From: Litomosoides sigmodontis | Lineage: Eukaryota > Nematoda > Chromadorea > Rhabditida > Onchocercidae | Assembly: GCA_963070105.1 (NCBI GenBank) | Contig: OY718803.1 | Span: forward strand, 7,855,823 to 7,919,822 | DNA: 64,000 nt | Direction: 5' to 3' | Part shown: positions 26,040 to 37,551 of the stretch, in pieces | Layout of the letters: the number at the start of each line of letters is the position of its first letter | Position numbering within the stretch: the stretch's first letter is position 1 | Notes under the pieces: generated by a model | Seen by the model: the letters and a program-made list of their open reading frames with translations, nothing else | Told to the model about the DNA's origin: nothing | The model's database searches: none | Program-made: the position numbers and the translations under genes

Positions 26040-26878
26040 TTTAAAAGTGCTATTATCATGTACATACCTTTCGCATAAACTCTACTTTTCTAAGCAGTTA
26101 CGGTTTCAGATTGCTTTATTGTGAACTGCCTCTATTATTAGTAGTATTGAAAATTACAGCACGCATTTTCAATACAAACAAAAATAAGAAAACTAATCCA
26201 AAAATGAGTCGTGAAAATTGGCTGATTCTTCATTCCTCTCCACTGTTCGTACTACTGGGAAAGTACATAGATAGCACATCCTCAAAAACTTCAGGAAGAT
26301 CCAGAAGGTGTACTATTAATCAGAATCCCATTTAGGAACCTCGTAACTATTTGATATATGACTATAATGAGAAACATAGTAAGTCGTGGCACGTATACTT
26401 TAAATAACTTTTCATAAAGTCTCTAGCACTGTATAACGGTATTTGTTATCGATTTCAACTTAAGAGTTCCGAATATCGTCCTTTCCCACCCTTCACTTTT
26501 GATGTTCTGAATATCAAATTCAGTAACACTTAGGTATATGCCAACTGCAATTACCATCCATTATCCCATCATCCTTTCTCAAATTACAGCACTAAAAGAC
26601 AGCCATGAACATAGAAATTTCAATTTCTTTTACGATGAAACCACGATTTCTTCAGAAATCGACGGCATAGTCTAATCCATAGTATCAAGCTTAATTGCCA
26701 CTGTAAACTGTCTAGCCTGCTAGTATAACCACTGAAAGTGAGACTAAAAAGCAAACCTTATTTCTCACAAACGAGCCCAGAATTTATTGAGAACGCCTTT
26801 CAAAAATATAACAATTTAAAGAAACAAAGGTGATCAGAGATAAAAAAGATGGATTAAAAACGCCATTCCTTCCCTGGA
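26040..26878. other. Convergent 3' region, CABLES and rps-17
   Basis: No gene content was recognised. It should contain both 3' UTRs. A short plus frame at 26111-26335 has no conserved features. Confidence 0.55.
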
Positions 26879-28092
26879 TCATCTTCGACCGGCCATTCCC
26901 GTATTTGCTGTCTTGTCAGTCATAGGTATACTCAGTTCCTGTAAACGAACACTTCCTTTGGCTTTCGCTAGATAGTATTTAAGCCAAAATTTTGAAATAT
27001 TAATCCATACGCAAGTTTTGTTTGCTCTTGTTTAAAAAACGTCATTCAGTTGCTGACACTATAACTCCGACTCACAACGCATGCAAATTTTAAACCAACT
27101 ACTCAGAGAAAAACTAAGGGAACTTAATCATCTAAATCGCTCTAGAATAATTTAATCCCATCAGCAAACGAAGCAGTTGACTCTGTTTCATTCGCAGTCG
27201 AGTTTTGCTTGTAGCATTCTTGATCAATGGTTCTATCCTTATTCCTGATCTAGCAAAATATGTAGTTCCTCCTCAAAAACTACAATATGAAGATGCGGTA
27301 ACCGAATTTCTATCGAATACTCTTGTAATATATAAATCCACCAATATTTACAAACTCAAGTAGGCCAAATTCCAACATTTAATGGGAAAGATCAAAAAAG
27401 AGAAAGACAAACCATTGATTCAATCATTTGTTTGGTTTCCGTATCCACTTCGATCGTGGTCAACATTCGAGGATCAACAACAGAAATATCCGGCATGTAG
27501 TTATCGCGGCGTTCTCTTTCCTCCTCTTGCAATTTAATCGAAATACCACGAACTGGTCCCTTCTCAATACGCTTCATCAAATGCGTTATATAGCTACAAT
27601 AAACTCGAAAAGTGCACATAAATTTTATCTTTCCAGCGCTGGAAGTGATCAAATATTATTTGATATCGCAAGCTGCAATCTCCAGACAGCATGCTTTTAA
27701 TTCAATAATAAACATTTCATCACGAAAAGAAAGCATTTGTATGTTCAAAATGACAAAGAATCTCCGTAGCACTATAAAACTGTTAAGTAATTCATTTAAA
27801 TACCGCATTTTTTTTACTGCAGAATCAAACCATCAGAACACGCTTGGGACGAGTACTGCTAATAAAAGTGAATTTTCAACAAAATTAACTGCATTTTGGT
27901 TTTGAATATTGATAATTCAACTCCCACTTACCCCGCAATGCGGTTCCTCATTTTCTTGCTCGGGATAACAGCTATTTCCTCGCAAATTCGCTTGTTTGTG
28001 TGGAAGTCATGTGTCAGCTTAGTGTAATATTTTTCAATAATCACACGTGAGGCCTTTTTTACGGTCTTTGTGCGTACACGTCCGCAAACCAT
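26879..28092 (-). CDS. rps-17: 40S ribosomal protein S17 (eS17)
   Basis: A eukaryote- and archaea-specific small-subunit protein. Exons on the complement, 28092-27932, 27593-27413 and 26938-26879, give 133 residues, the normal length. Conserved parts are [28 protein letters not shown], the strongly conserved [20 protein letters not shown], and a short tail ending GMAGRR. The last exon sits 474 bases away, after a CGTTTACAG acceptor. The N-terminus reads MVCGRVRTK, with two extra residues compared with the usual M-G/S-R start; only this ATG is available. A TTTGCAG lies five bases upstream and is a likely spliced-leader acceptor. Divergent from FAM76. Confidence 0.97.
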
Positions 28093-28596
28093 TGCTCTGC
28101 AAAGCTTACTTCAATCTAAATATTCGCATAAAATTGCAGCCTTGCATTGCCAGCCAAGAAAGAACCGAAAGTACTTGCCCAAGAATCTCACAAAACAACA
28201 TAAGGATTCAAGGAAAAACAAGTCCAAAGCCTCTAGAACGTCAGGATGCCTTATAATCTGACCAAAAGCACCGCAGCACCCACCCCACACCATAACCCCC
28301 GCAAATAAACGACAGACCACTGCCCTCAAACTTCAAGGCTAATAATAGCGGCCCTGATCTTCCATTGACAGACATTGTGCAAATGACCCTCTCAAGCACT
28401 CTTGATAATATGGTCCAACTTCATAAGATGCAGCGTCTTGTGAAAACTGCATGTCTCACGCTTCAATAGTGTGCATTCATTTTTTCAACATTCCGTTTTT
28501 TTAATTTCACTAAGATGTGGAAAGGGTGTAAGGGTATTTGTTACTACTGTATAAATTGTTTCCTTTTCCGGGAGAAATATCAATGAAAAAGTGGAG
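28093..28596. promoter_or_regulatory. Divergent upstream region, rps-17 and FAM76
   Basis: 504 bp separate the start codons. A TTACTACTG motif at about 28547 recurs inside the first FAM76 exon. An ATG at about 28515 opens a short Cys-containing frame that stops before the FAM76 start. Confidence 0.4.
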
Positions 28597-30167
28597 ATGA
28601 CTCGTAAGTGTTACTACTGCAAAGCGGGAATGCCCGAAGTAACGTATGTTTATTTAAATATCTTCCATTTCTTTGGTCCGCACTTTATTATTTTGTTTTC
28701 ACCGACAAAACTTGACAAAATCAAATTTCATCTATTATTTTGATTTTAATTGCTAAATTTTTATCCTAATGTTATTTAACACATATGTTTTAGTGTAGGC
28801 AGCGATGGTGACTCACAATGTGAAAAATGTAAGAAGAATGAGGAGAAATATAAAACGAAGGTTAATCCCACGCTTAAAATTTCCAAGCAGCTCTTCCTTT
28901 TGTTTTCTTATATTTTTCTAGATGGCTTCCTTGGAATTTTCATTGAGCAGTATTTTAAATTTTCAACTAATCGCAGTTGAATATGAAGATCACTCAATGT
29001 GATACGTTGCTATTTAATCATAACTATTTGATTTATTCCAGCCAACAATATGTATGTACTGTCAGCTGCAGGCCGCTTTTGTTGCCAACAAATGTGTTTG
29101 GTGTTGTCATGCTGAAAGGAAGTATGGATTACCGGTGCAGTGTTCTCAATGCCTTCAGAAATGTGCATTTGTCCGAGAGCCCTTAGAGAAGGTCGCAAGT
29201 GGTCCTAATAATTTATGACTTATCACGCAGAAAATGTTTTGTTACAATTTAAATACCAGTCCATTCTCTTTTAGGCGTGTCATTGAATGAATTACAGGAT
29301 AAACCACTATATTGCCGTTTGTGTACCATGTCTAGAAAAGCAATGTTTGGCGAAACTACGGCGCATAGCAATATGTCAAAATCAAAAAATAGTAGTCATA
29401 GGAGGCGCAAAAGGCCAAATTCATCTGAAAAAAGAGGAGGGAAAGTATCGAAGGTGAGAAATTGTTGTAATCTCAAACAGTTTTTGATATAAATTTGAAT
29501 GCCAATTCTTCATATTCGTAAAAGCAAATTTGTTGTCCAACCGGTTTTTGGATATTAATGGCATTTTATATGACTTTCTCTTCAGCGAAATGCAATGACT
29601 GAGACAGTACTGGACAATGTTCATTCGGAACACATCTTTGTCATTCAGCAATACAAGGACGAAATTTTAGAACTGCAGAAGAAATGCTTTGAAAAAGACA
29701 GAGTTATATTAGAAAGAGACAAGAAGGTTAGCTTGTTTAAGCGACGAAATTGTTATCACATCCTCTCCTTACACGAGCTCTAACTTCCTTGTTGGGGCGG
29801 GAATATTACTGGAGAATTGGGACAATAGGGAAGCAAAAAAATATTGCACCAGATTCCTAAGTCTACTAAGATTGGTGTTCCGTAACTGTATATGATACGC
29901 AGTTGAACCATGTGTGGGGTATAATCGTAGTGTTTTCGTCTGCATACTTAGCGTTTAATGTACGGTAATTACCGTGAAACAGAACAAAAGTTCTGTTTTT
30001 ATGCTAATCGATCTCTACAGATTGCAGAATTGAACGCTGAAATAATAATGCAAGAGCAACAGAGCAAAATGAAAATAACCATGATGCAAAAGCAGCACGC
30101 TGAATCGTTGCAGTCACTTCACGAGCAGATACGAACTTTAAGCAAACAAGTAATGCTTGAAAGTTGA
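28597..30167 (+). CDS. FAM76: FAM76 family protein
   Basis: FAM76 proteins are conserved nuclear-speckle proteins of unknown biochemical role. Exons 28597-28643, 28794-28860, 29042-29198, 29275-29453, 29586-29726 and 30021-30167 give 245 residues. The Cys-rich half carries paired CxxC motifs (C5/C8, C25/C28, C42/C45 and further pairs), including AAFVANKC, KYGLPVQCSQC and KPLYCRLCTMSRKA, in the family order. A basic Ser/Arg linker follows, and then a coiled coil from about residue 150 to the end (FVIQQYKDEILELQKK onward). Compared with human FAM76A/B the first zinc knuckle is missing. Either an upstream exon was missed or the worm protein is shorter. The exon 3 donor (CAA|gtggtc) is weak but gives the only open frame. 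Confidence 0.88.
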
Positions 30168-31882
30168 CAACATTTCAGTAACGATCCGCAATGTTATGCC
30201 GGAATTGACTGCTTTAAACGAAATTCCATCTAGCCGCCTTTATATATATAGATATATATATATATTTCTTAATTTTAGGTGCGACAGTTGCAAAAGGGAT
30301 TTTGACCAAGAATCCACTTTATGTGATCTCTTTTCTACTCTTCCAAATAATGTTAACATTTTTTTAATCGTTTAAAATGGTGTAAATAAGTAGCAAAGAA
30401 AAACATGAAGAGAATCTTTTTAACAAATGACTCACCAACGCTATCAGATAGGTGTTTGGAAGCATTCGAAAGAAAATTAATTTTGCATTTTACCAATTAA
30501 TTATTCAGAAAAAATTAAGGGGAAGAATATATTTTTCAGACATCGGTTATGTCAAAAACATCCACCTGTGTACCTCAGTCCTTTTCAATTCTTAATTTGA
30601 TGGCATATTAAAATAATTAAGCTTTAATGAATGTACATTTGGAACTGGTACATGCAATTCTTAGTGGTTAAATACACGAAAAAGCAATTTCGAACAGAAA
30701 AATCCTTTTTTTCGCAACAATTAAACATTTCATTTAATATGTAAATCAAAGAATTTACCGCAGTTTGTATGTGTTCATAAGTTTCCCTATATAATTTAAG
30801 TAGAATTGAGTCTTTTTGTCGGTTCTCTGCTTTTTTGTTCCATATTTTGTTTCCGTTTACAGTGTACCTCGCAGTAGCTAGTGCTATGTTGATGTTAGTT
30901 GTATTGAGGATGAACCATTTGAATTTTCTGGTATCATTGGTGCTTCATCCATTGTAATCTTTCTTGTTCAAACAGTAATTTTTTTTCACGCTTTGCAATT
31001 ACGCTTTACTGCAATTCGCTAGTGCCTGTGTAACGCTGTGCAACGTTTTATCGTAATTCTCTAGTGCTTGTGTAACGTTGTACAACGTTATAATTTGTCA
31101 TTTATAATGTGTTCATAATAGTCGAAATTTTGATGAATCATTTGTTGCATAAATTTTTTTGGGACTTGCAAAGGTTTAATTAAAATTTAACGAAATACCA
31201 TTTGATATTTCGATCATGAGATGTTTTAGGTAGTGGTAAAGAGGAGTAGAGGACATTATAAATTTTGCAATTTAAATTCAATCGTCAAAAATATTTGAAG
31301 TAACGGTTCACAATTCCATGAAGTATGTACTGCTGCAATTCGGCATATTGCACGTGGAGTTTTTTTGTTTCGTTACTTTAACCTATCTCAGTGATACACT
31401 CATTAAGTGTATGCAATTGATTTTATGGATAGCAATTTTAGTTAAAAATGTATTAATCTCAAATCTCTAAGGCCGTATAAATAAAATACAATTTATTAAT
31501 ATTCCGTCATTTTCTGCAGCATAATAATCAATTACAAATACTGAAAAAGATAAAAATTATAAATTTTGAGTGTGTATGGTTTCCATTTTTGAGTGGTGTT
31601 GTTGAATGAACGACTAAATTATCGTGCCATACGATTGGGAATGAAGTGAAATACGTGAAATGGAAGATTTGAGCAGTCCTCTCCATTGGCAGATGAAGAA
31701 ATTTAAGAATGAAATAAATCATGTACTGCCAAAATTATCGCATGAATAGCTAAACAAAAGATGGTCATTTGAATAAAACGTTCATTTTCATCCCAACAAT
31801 CTCTGGCTGTAATTAAACGTCTGCAAAATTAATTCAGCAATTGTAATTTCACGCATGATATTCGGAGGAAACCATAGATACG
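30168..31882. other. Intergenic stretch upstream of dyf-1
   Basis: No coding region was recognised. It contains a 42-bp imperfect tandem repeat with an 18-bp palindrome (31031-31090), and ATACACT/AGTGTAT inverted arms near 31393-31413. The right end holds the dyf-1 promoter. Confidence 0.5.
31014..31092. repeat. 42-bp imperfect tandem repeat with palindromic core
   Basis: Two copies spaced 42 bp apart share CTAGTGC-TGTGTAACG. The second ends in a perfect 18-bp palindrome, TAACGTTGTACAACGTTA (31073-31090); the first copy has the same core with mismatches (31031-31048). Confidence 0.75.
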
Positions 31883-31896
31883 GTTACTATGGCGAT
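31883..31896 (+). promoter_or_regulatory. Candidate X-box (RFX/DAF-19 site)
   Basis: GTTACTATGGCGAT matches 13 of 14 positions of the worm X-box consensus RTHNYYWTRRNRAC, the last base being T instead of C. It lies 81 bp before the dyf-1 ATG, within the usual distance for DAF-19 targets. Flanking CCATAG/CTATGG arms extend the two-fold symmetry typical of RFX sites. Confidence 0.6.
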
Positions 31897-31976
31897 CTTT
31901 CCACAATCCTGAAAGATTGAAAAGAGGAGATGGATTGTTATCATACGTCACATGTGAAATTGGAACTGAAAAGAAA

Positions 31977-34900
31977 ATGCCTTTTGCACCAATAAAGGAT
32001 GGTGAATTTACGAGTACAATTTATGGAATGGTTCGTTTTAAATAATTTGCAAGTGAAGTAGTTCTAACTGAAAGAATAACTAAGTTTCATAAAAAAGGTT
32101 TTTTTCTCGGCGATCGAGTGGGAGGGATCGATGAAGTTGTAGAACATCGTGTCATATGGAAAACAAAAAAAGAGTAATGCAAAACATTTACCATTCAATT
32201 AAATCCTAATAATTAAATGGTTTCATTTTATAATTTATAGATCAAAGAGGGCCGATATGAAAGCGCCATTCGACCATTGCAATATGAATTGCAACGGAAG
32301 CCAAATGTTCCACTTTAACAGATTTCATTAGTTTTTGTTTTAATGAAATGATATGAATTGTGCTATGTGTGCTTAAGTAGTAACTTGCTTCTTTCTGTAA
32401 TATCAGAACTTTATGCTAAATTACAGCAGGCTGAATTACATGAAGCGCCTTACTAGGTAATAAGAATCACATAACGAAAACTTTTCGATAATGAATGACT
32501 GTCAAACAAGAAGGGACAAGGAGAGAGAGAGAGAGAGAGAGGGAGAAAAAGAGGGAGATATTTTTTGTCAAAATACTAGCGTACTTTGATTGTAATTGTG
32601 GGAAAGAAGTAGAAAGTTAATCGCCGGAATATCTTGCAATAATATCAAACATAGTTTTAATTTCAAAAAATTGAAAGAAATAATTGTAAAATTTTAAATC
32701 CCTAATAAGAATGCACTTGTAGAGTCGAGCGGCATTATCGTTGCTTGGCTATTGCTACTTCTACTTGCAACAGTTTATCGAAGCAGCAGAGTGTTACGAG
32801 CAACTTGTGCAGCTTCATTCATCCTATCCGGAATACCGACTTTATTGGGCTCAATCGCTCTATAATGCTTTCATGTTTCCGGAAGCTACTGTTGTTGTCT
32901 CACAAGTGAATGTTTTTGTAAAAACAAATTAGTTCTAACATTTTCTAACGGCAGCAGAAATTTTAATTCAAAAAGTTTTCAAGTTTCAAATTTCAAATGT
33001 TGCAAGCGGAATTTATGGAGTAATTTCAAGATCGATGAGCCGCAATTTGCTCAACAAGTGCTGAAATTAGAATCGGCGATCAAATATCGTGAGGAAGATA
33101 TTACAAATGCACGAATACTCGTTGAAAAGTATGCAGCAGACGATCCGGACGGTGATATCAACCTAGCGTGTCTTGATTATAAGGTTTGCTAATTGCGGTA
33201 AGGTAAGTAAATACTGGAAGAGCTAGCAATTATCAAATATGTTTCAGGAGGGAAGTTATGAAAAAGCACTTGAACGTTTTACAGCCGCTACACATCTTCA
33301 TGGATATCAGGTTATTTAAATGTTCAAAACTTGAAATTAGCAGTTTCTTTTCATTAATTTCAAATAATTAATTGATTATCGCAATTTCTAAAAACAATTC
33401 TTTTAGCCATGTTTAGTCTATTCAATAGCTTTATGTCATTATCAAATGCGCAATTATTCACAGTCATTAAAATTCATTGCTGATATCATTGATCGAGGTG
33501 TGCAAGATCATCCAGGTAAATTTCTGCCCAGAGAAATTTCACCAGAAGTTTTAAACTGTAATCGAATAAATTGCAAGTTAAATAAACGAATTTTAATAGA
33601 ATTATCAATTGGCTTGGCCACGGAAGGTTTGGAAGTGAGCTCAGTTGGCAACACACGTCTTCTGCACGAAACATCTTTGGTTGAAGCATGCAATTTGAAA
33701 GCAGCAATTGAGTATAATCTGAAAAATTGTAAATTTTAATACCTCACCGTGAAAATCATCTAGCCGTCTAACTGGCAAAGGTCACTTTGAAAATTTCGAA
33801 TGTAATAATTGTGAAACTCTTTTTTAATTGAATCCCTTAATAATTGCATATTTTTAATAGTATCAGCAGCTTCGGAAGCGTTAACAGATATGCCGCCAAG
33901 GCTGGAAGAGGAACTTGATCCAGTCACTCTACACAATCAAGCCTTAATTAATATGGACACCAATCCATCTGACGGTAAATGCAATTCATTTAACTAATTA
34001 AGAACTCTAGTCGTTCTATTAAAACAATAATTTCCCATTAAAGCATTATTTTTATGGATAATTAATTTCAGGTTTTGCAAAACTACAGTATCTCTTGAGT
34101 CAAAATCCGTTCCCACCTGAGACCTTCAGAAATTTACTTCTTCTATACTGTAAATACGAGGTAACATTTACATTTCCATCTGAAGCATCCACGAAAATGG
34201 CGGAGCATTTATCAGTGTTCGTTAACGACAATTAGCGCATTTGTACTTAGTTATGCATAAAATTGATTATCGATTTTCAGTATTATAACCTAGCAGCTGA
34301 CGTCCTGGCTGAAAATGCTCATTTGACATACAAATATCTCACGCAGGTAAATGGTTAATAGAAATTTTACTATCACAAAACTTTCATTTTAACTTTCATT
34401 TTCGAAACAGCTACAATTAACATCATTCAACAGTATTTATATGACTATATCGACGCAGTGATTACGCAACAAACGGCGCCACTGGAAGCGTACAACAAAT
34501 TTGAAGCAATTGGCAACGAGCAAATTAACGAATTACGCAAACTGACCAGACGTATAAATGTGGGATTTTCATTTAATAAAAAGAGATAGGATATGGATGC
34601 TTGTTAACATTTGAGAAAAATGGGCGGGATAGCATTTTATACTAATTTCAACTTTTAGCCTTAAAAAAAGTTATTTTCAACTTAACTAAAATAACTTAGC
34701 TCACTTATCTTGGCTTTCATGGAGTTCACTTTACGTCTTTCACTCATATGTCATTTCAAATAAACGATGAAATTTTTTTTTTAAACAGAAAACATTTAGG
34801 AAATTAGTCATGGAAACAACGAAATGATTGTTCAAAGTGCTATGAAAGCATACGATGACACAATGGCCAAGTAAGTATTATTTCAGTTTTCATTGCTCCG

Positions 34901-36500
34901 AAAATTATTACGCATCATCAAAGCGAATTACCGGAATTATGGACACTTTACGGTAACTTGTCTTACTCGCAAAATGGACAGGATGAATTTTGCATTAATT
35001 TTAAATTTCAACCTTCTGTTTCATATTCATTAATTCTACCTTAAATTAAAAACAGGTATATGCCAGTACTGATGTCACAGGCGAAAATTTATTGGGACAT
35101 GAACGATTACACACAAGTGGAGAAAATTTTCCGTAAATCAGTGGAATTTTGCAGTGAGAATGATATATGGAAATTAAACGTGGCGCATACTTTATTCATG
35201 CAGGTATTTAGCTAGCCAAAGATTAATTAATTATCATTATTTAACAAAATTATTAATGATCATCTGGCATGATTTCAATAGCAGTATTTGATCAAATCAT
35301 AAATCACTCGGTTTTCTCTTTTAGGCTGATAAATTCAAAGAAGCAGCGGGATTTTACGAGCCAAACGTAAAAAAAAATTTTGACAATGTATGCTCAGTTT
35401 TTTTTAGTAATTCACTGATTTCAATAATTGCAGCATTTTACGCTTATCGATTGCTTCTTAATTTCCTTCACATCACCGATTGATCATTTTCCAATCTGAA
35501 TTTCAGATGCTCAGTGTAACAGCAATAATTCTTGCAAATCTCAGTGTGTGCTACATTATGACTAATCAAAATGAAGAGGTTAATGTTATTCCACTTCATC
35601 TAACTAATTTTATAAAAGTAGAAAAATTGCATTCCATCAGTTGTGATGGGAGAGAAAAGAGCGAAACGAATTTTGTGATTGTTGAAGGCTGAAGAATTGA
35701 TGAAGAAAGTTGAACGCGAGGAGGTGGAAGCGAGTGCGAAAGCTTCGAATAAGACGAAATTCTTTCACTTATCAATCATAAATCTTGTCATTGGCACACT
35801 CTATTGCTCAAAAGTATGCCTAAATTTTATTTATTTCATTAATTTGAAAAAAGAAATTTAATCTTCAAAAATGCTTCATTAGGGTAATTATGAATTTGGT
35901 ATTTCACGAGTGATCAAAGCTATGGAGCCGTATGATATGAAACTCGGGACAGATACATGGTTCTACAGCAAACGTTGCATGATTTCATTGATTGAAAATT
36001 TGGCAAAGCATATTATCAGTGTTAGAGATTCTGTGCTACAAGAATGCCTTCAATTCTTAGAACAATGCGAAAGTTAGTTCGCAACAAAATTTCATTCTTT
36101 TTCCAAAATTGATATTAAATTTGAAAAAGAATTCTTCACATATCATTTCTGACCATTTAGCTTTTGTTGAAGAATTAAAATCATTGAATTTTATGACCAA
36201 AAAATTTCTTCTGTTTCGCAAATAGAAACTTCCATTTCTTCACGCTCTCTATATTTTCAAATTTAATTAAGCAAATTTATAATGTACATGCATGTCTGCA
36301 TCGCTAAAGGTTAAACGCAGAAAAGTAATTAATCGACTTAGCTTTAAGAATGTTTCATTTCAGTTCATGGAAAAGATATACCGACAACAATAGCCGATCC
36401 ACTGACAGTGAATGAATTAGAAGCTGAAACTGTAGAAAATACAGTAACCTATGAGGCTCGACTATTACGAGCATTGCTATTAGAGGTAATGAATAACTGA
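31977..36500 (+). CDS. dyf-1: Intraflagellar transport protein IFT70 (TTC30 / DYF-1)
   Basis: A TPR-repeat subunit of the IFT-B complex, needed for kinesin-II/OSM-3 driven transport and tubulin polyglutamylation in sensory cilia. I could place 18 exons with full phase agreement: 31977-32030, 32241-32306, 32723-32905, 33031-33183, 33248-33310, 33407-33515, 33600-33728, 33861-33974, 34072-34160, 34281-34346, 34434-34559, 34800-34870, 35056-35203, 35325-35387, 35507-35578, 35688-35813, 35883-36072 and 36364-36500, in total 652 residues (about the family length). Hallmarks in order: IKEGRYESAI, LGYCYFYLQQF, VGNTRLLHETSLVEACNLKA, EELDPVTLHNQALINMD, LLLLYCKYE, EKIFRKSVEFC, LVIGTLYCSK and DSVLQECLQFLEQCE. 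A pronounced TPR helix pattern is seen throughout. An X-box-like site lies upstream. Confidence 0.97.
32519..32556. repeat. GA-rich simple repeat
   Basis: A GA run with short interruptions in the second dyf-1 intron. Confidence 0.9.
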
Positions 36501-37551
36501 AATGAATTCATTGAACGATACTTTCATCCAAACTTTGTACCAATCTTTTTCCTTTCCGTCTTGTTAGATGTAAATTAATGGTGAAATGTAAATAAACAAA
36601 GTTCTCCGTCCAAGCATTTCCATCTTTGTTTTTCTCGGATTATTGTCGAATGGATCGTTCGAATGGAATAAAACAACAGTTATCCATTCCTTTCCCTTCC
36701 ATTCCTCATTTGCCTCCTTCTGCCGCTTACTCCATTAGTTGTCCCATTGAACGTATTCATTATCCGGTTGAGATAAACTCCCCAACCGGATTAACTTCCA
36801 TTCAGTTCAGAAAAGTTGAGCAGACGCATGCTTTAAACTGCATTTGTGCGAAGTCGGCACTCTTCGTCCATTCATATGTTTATTAGACGAATAAAGACGT
36901 GAGGAATGATGACGTGCTCCACTTACATCACCGTGAGAAGACGCATGTGTCAGAGTGGTCTCTTGTTAAAAGAGCGCTAATTTCCCATCATTCAAATTGT
37001 CGCCTTGTGGGCAGTATGCCAAGCAATGTTCACGTGCATCTCTGCACTGTCTAGACGATCCTTCGGAATGAGCGTGGGAGGATCGAGGGTGGGCGAGGGA
37101 GCGGGAGGGAGGCTGGGGAGGAGTGTCGGGGTGAGTACGTGCGTGTCGGCATGTGCGCGCGTGTATATGTGTGTGCCTGTATGAGCGTATGTGTGTGTGT
37201 GCGTATGTGTGTGTGGTATACGTGTTCATATTTATGGGTGTGTGTGTGTGTATACACGCGTTTTATACGCTAAAGCTTATGTTTTTATGTTCCTGTTATT
37301 TACAAGTTGTGTTCTCCCATGTCCATTCCACTGGTCATCTCAAGTTGTGCTTACAGAGCTTGTTGCATTTCCTCTACTGCAACAGATATGCCTGTATATG
37401 CATATTGATGTTGACCTTATCAGCACACCCTACATCAGCGTTGCAGAGATGAGCATTATGCGTTTCGTATGAACTTTTTATGACGTATCGCAGTGTGATT
37501 CATTCATATTAGAGATCTGCTTGAGCTGTATTGAATTCTTTCCAGACAATA
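36501..37551. promoter_or_regulatory. Intergenic region dyf-1 to PWWP gene
   Basis: This holds the dyf-1 3' UTR and PWWP promoter. A GC-richer stretch at about 37020-37160 precedes a GT-rich microsatellite. A TTCTTTCCAG at 37536-37545, six bases before the PWWP ATG, is a likely spliced-leader acceptor. Confidence 0.5.
37141..37260. repeat. GT-rich microsatellite tract
   Basis: Imperfect GT/GC/GTAT alternating tract upstream of the PWWP gene. It creates false Cys-Val and Thr-His open frames on the two strands. Confidence 0.9.

Noticed and set aside
27230..27362. Plus-strand frame reading [13 protein letters not shown] opposite an rps-17 intron
   Set aside because: Short, without start or splice support, and located in the intron before the last rps-17 exon. 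Judged to be chance.
35041..35056. Reading dyf-1 as two genes because of the many small exons
   Set aside because: All 18 exons keep phase and follow the IFT70 family order from the N-terminal helix to the C-terminal end.
36966..37472. Thr-His and Cys-Val rich open frames on both strands
   Set aside because: Products of the GT-rich simple repeat, with no conserved content.
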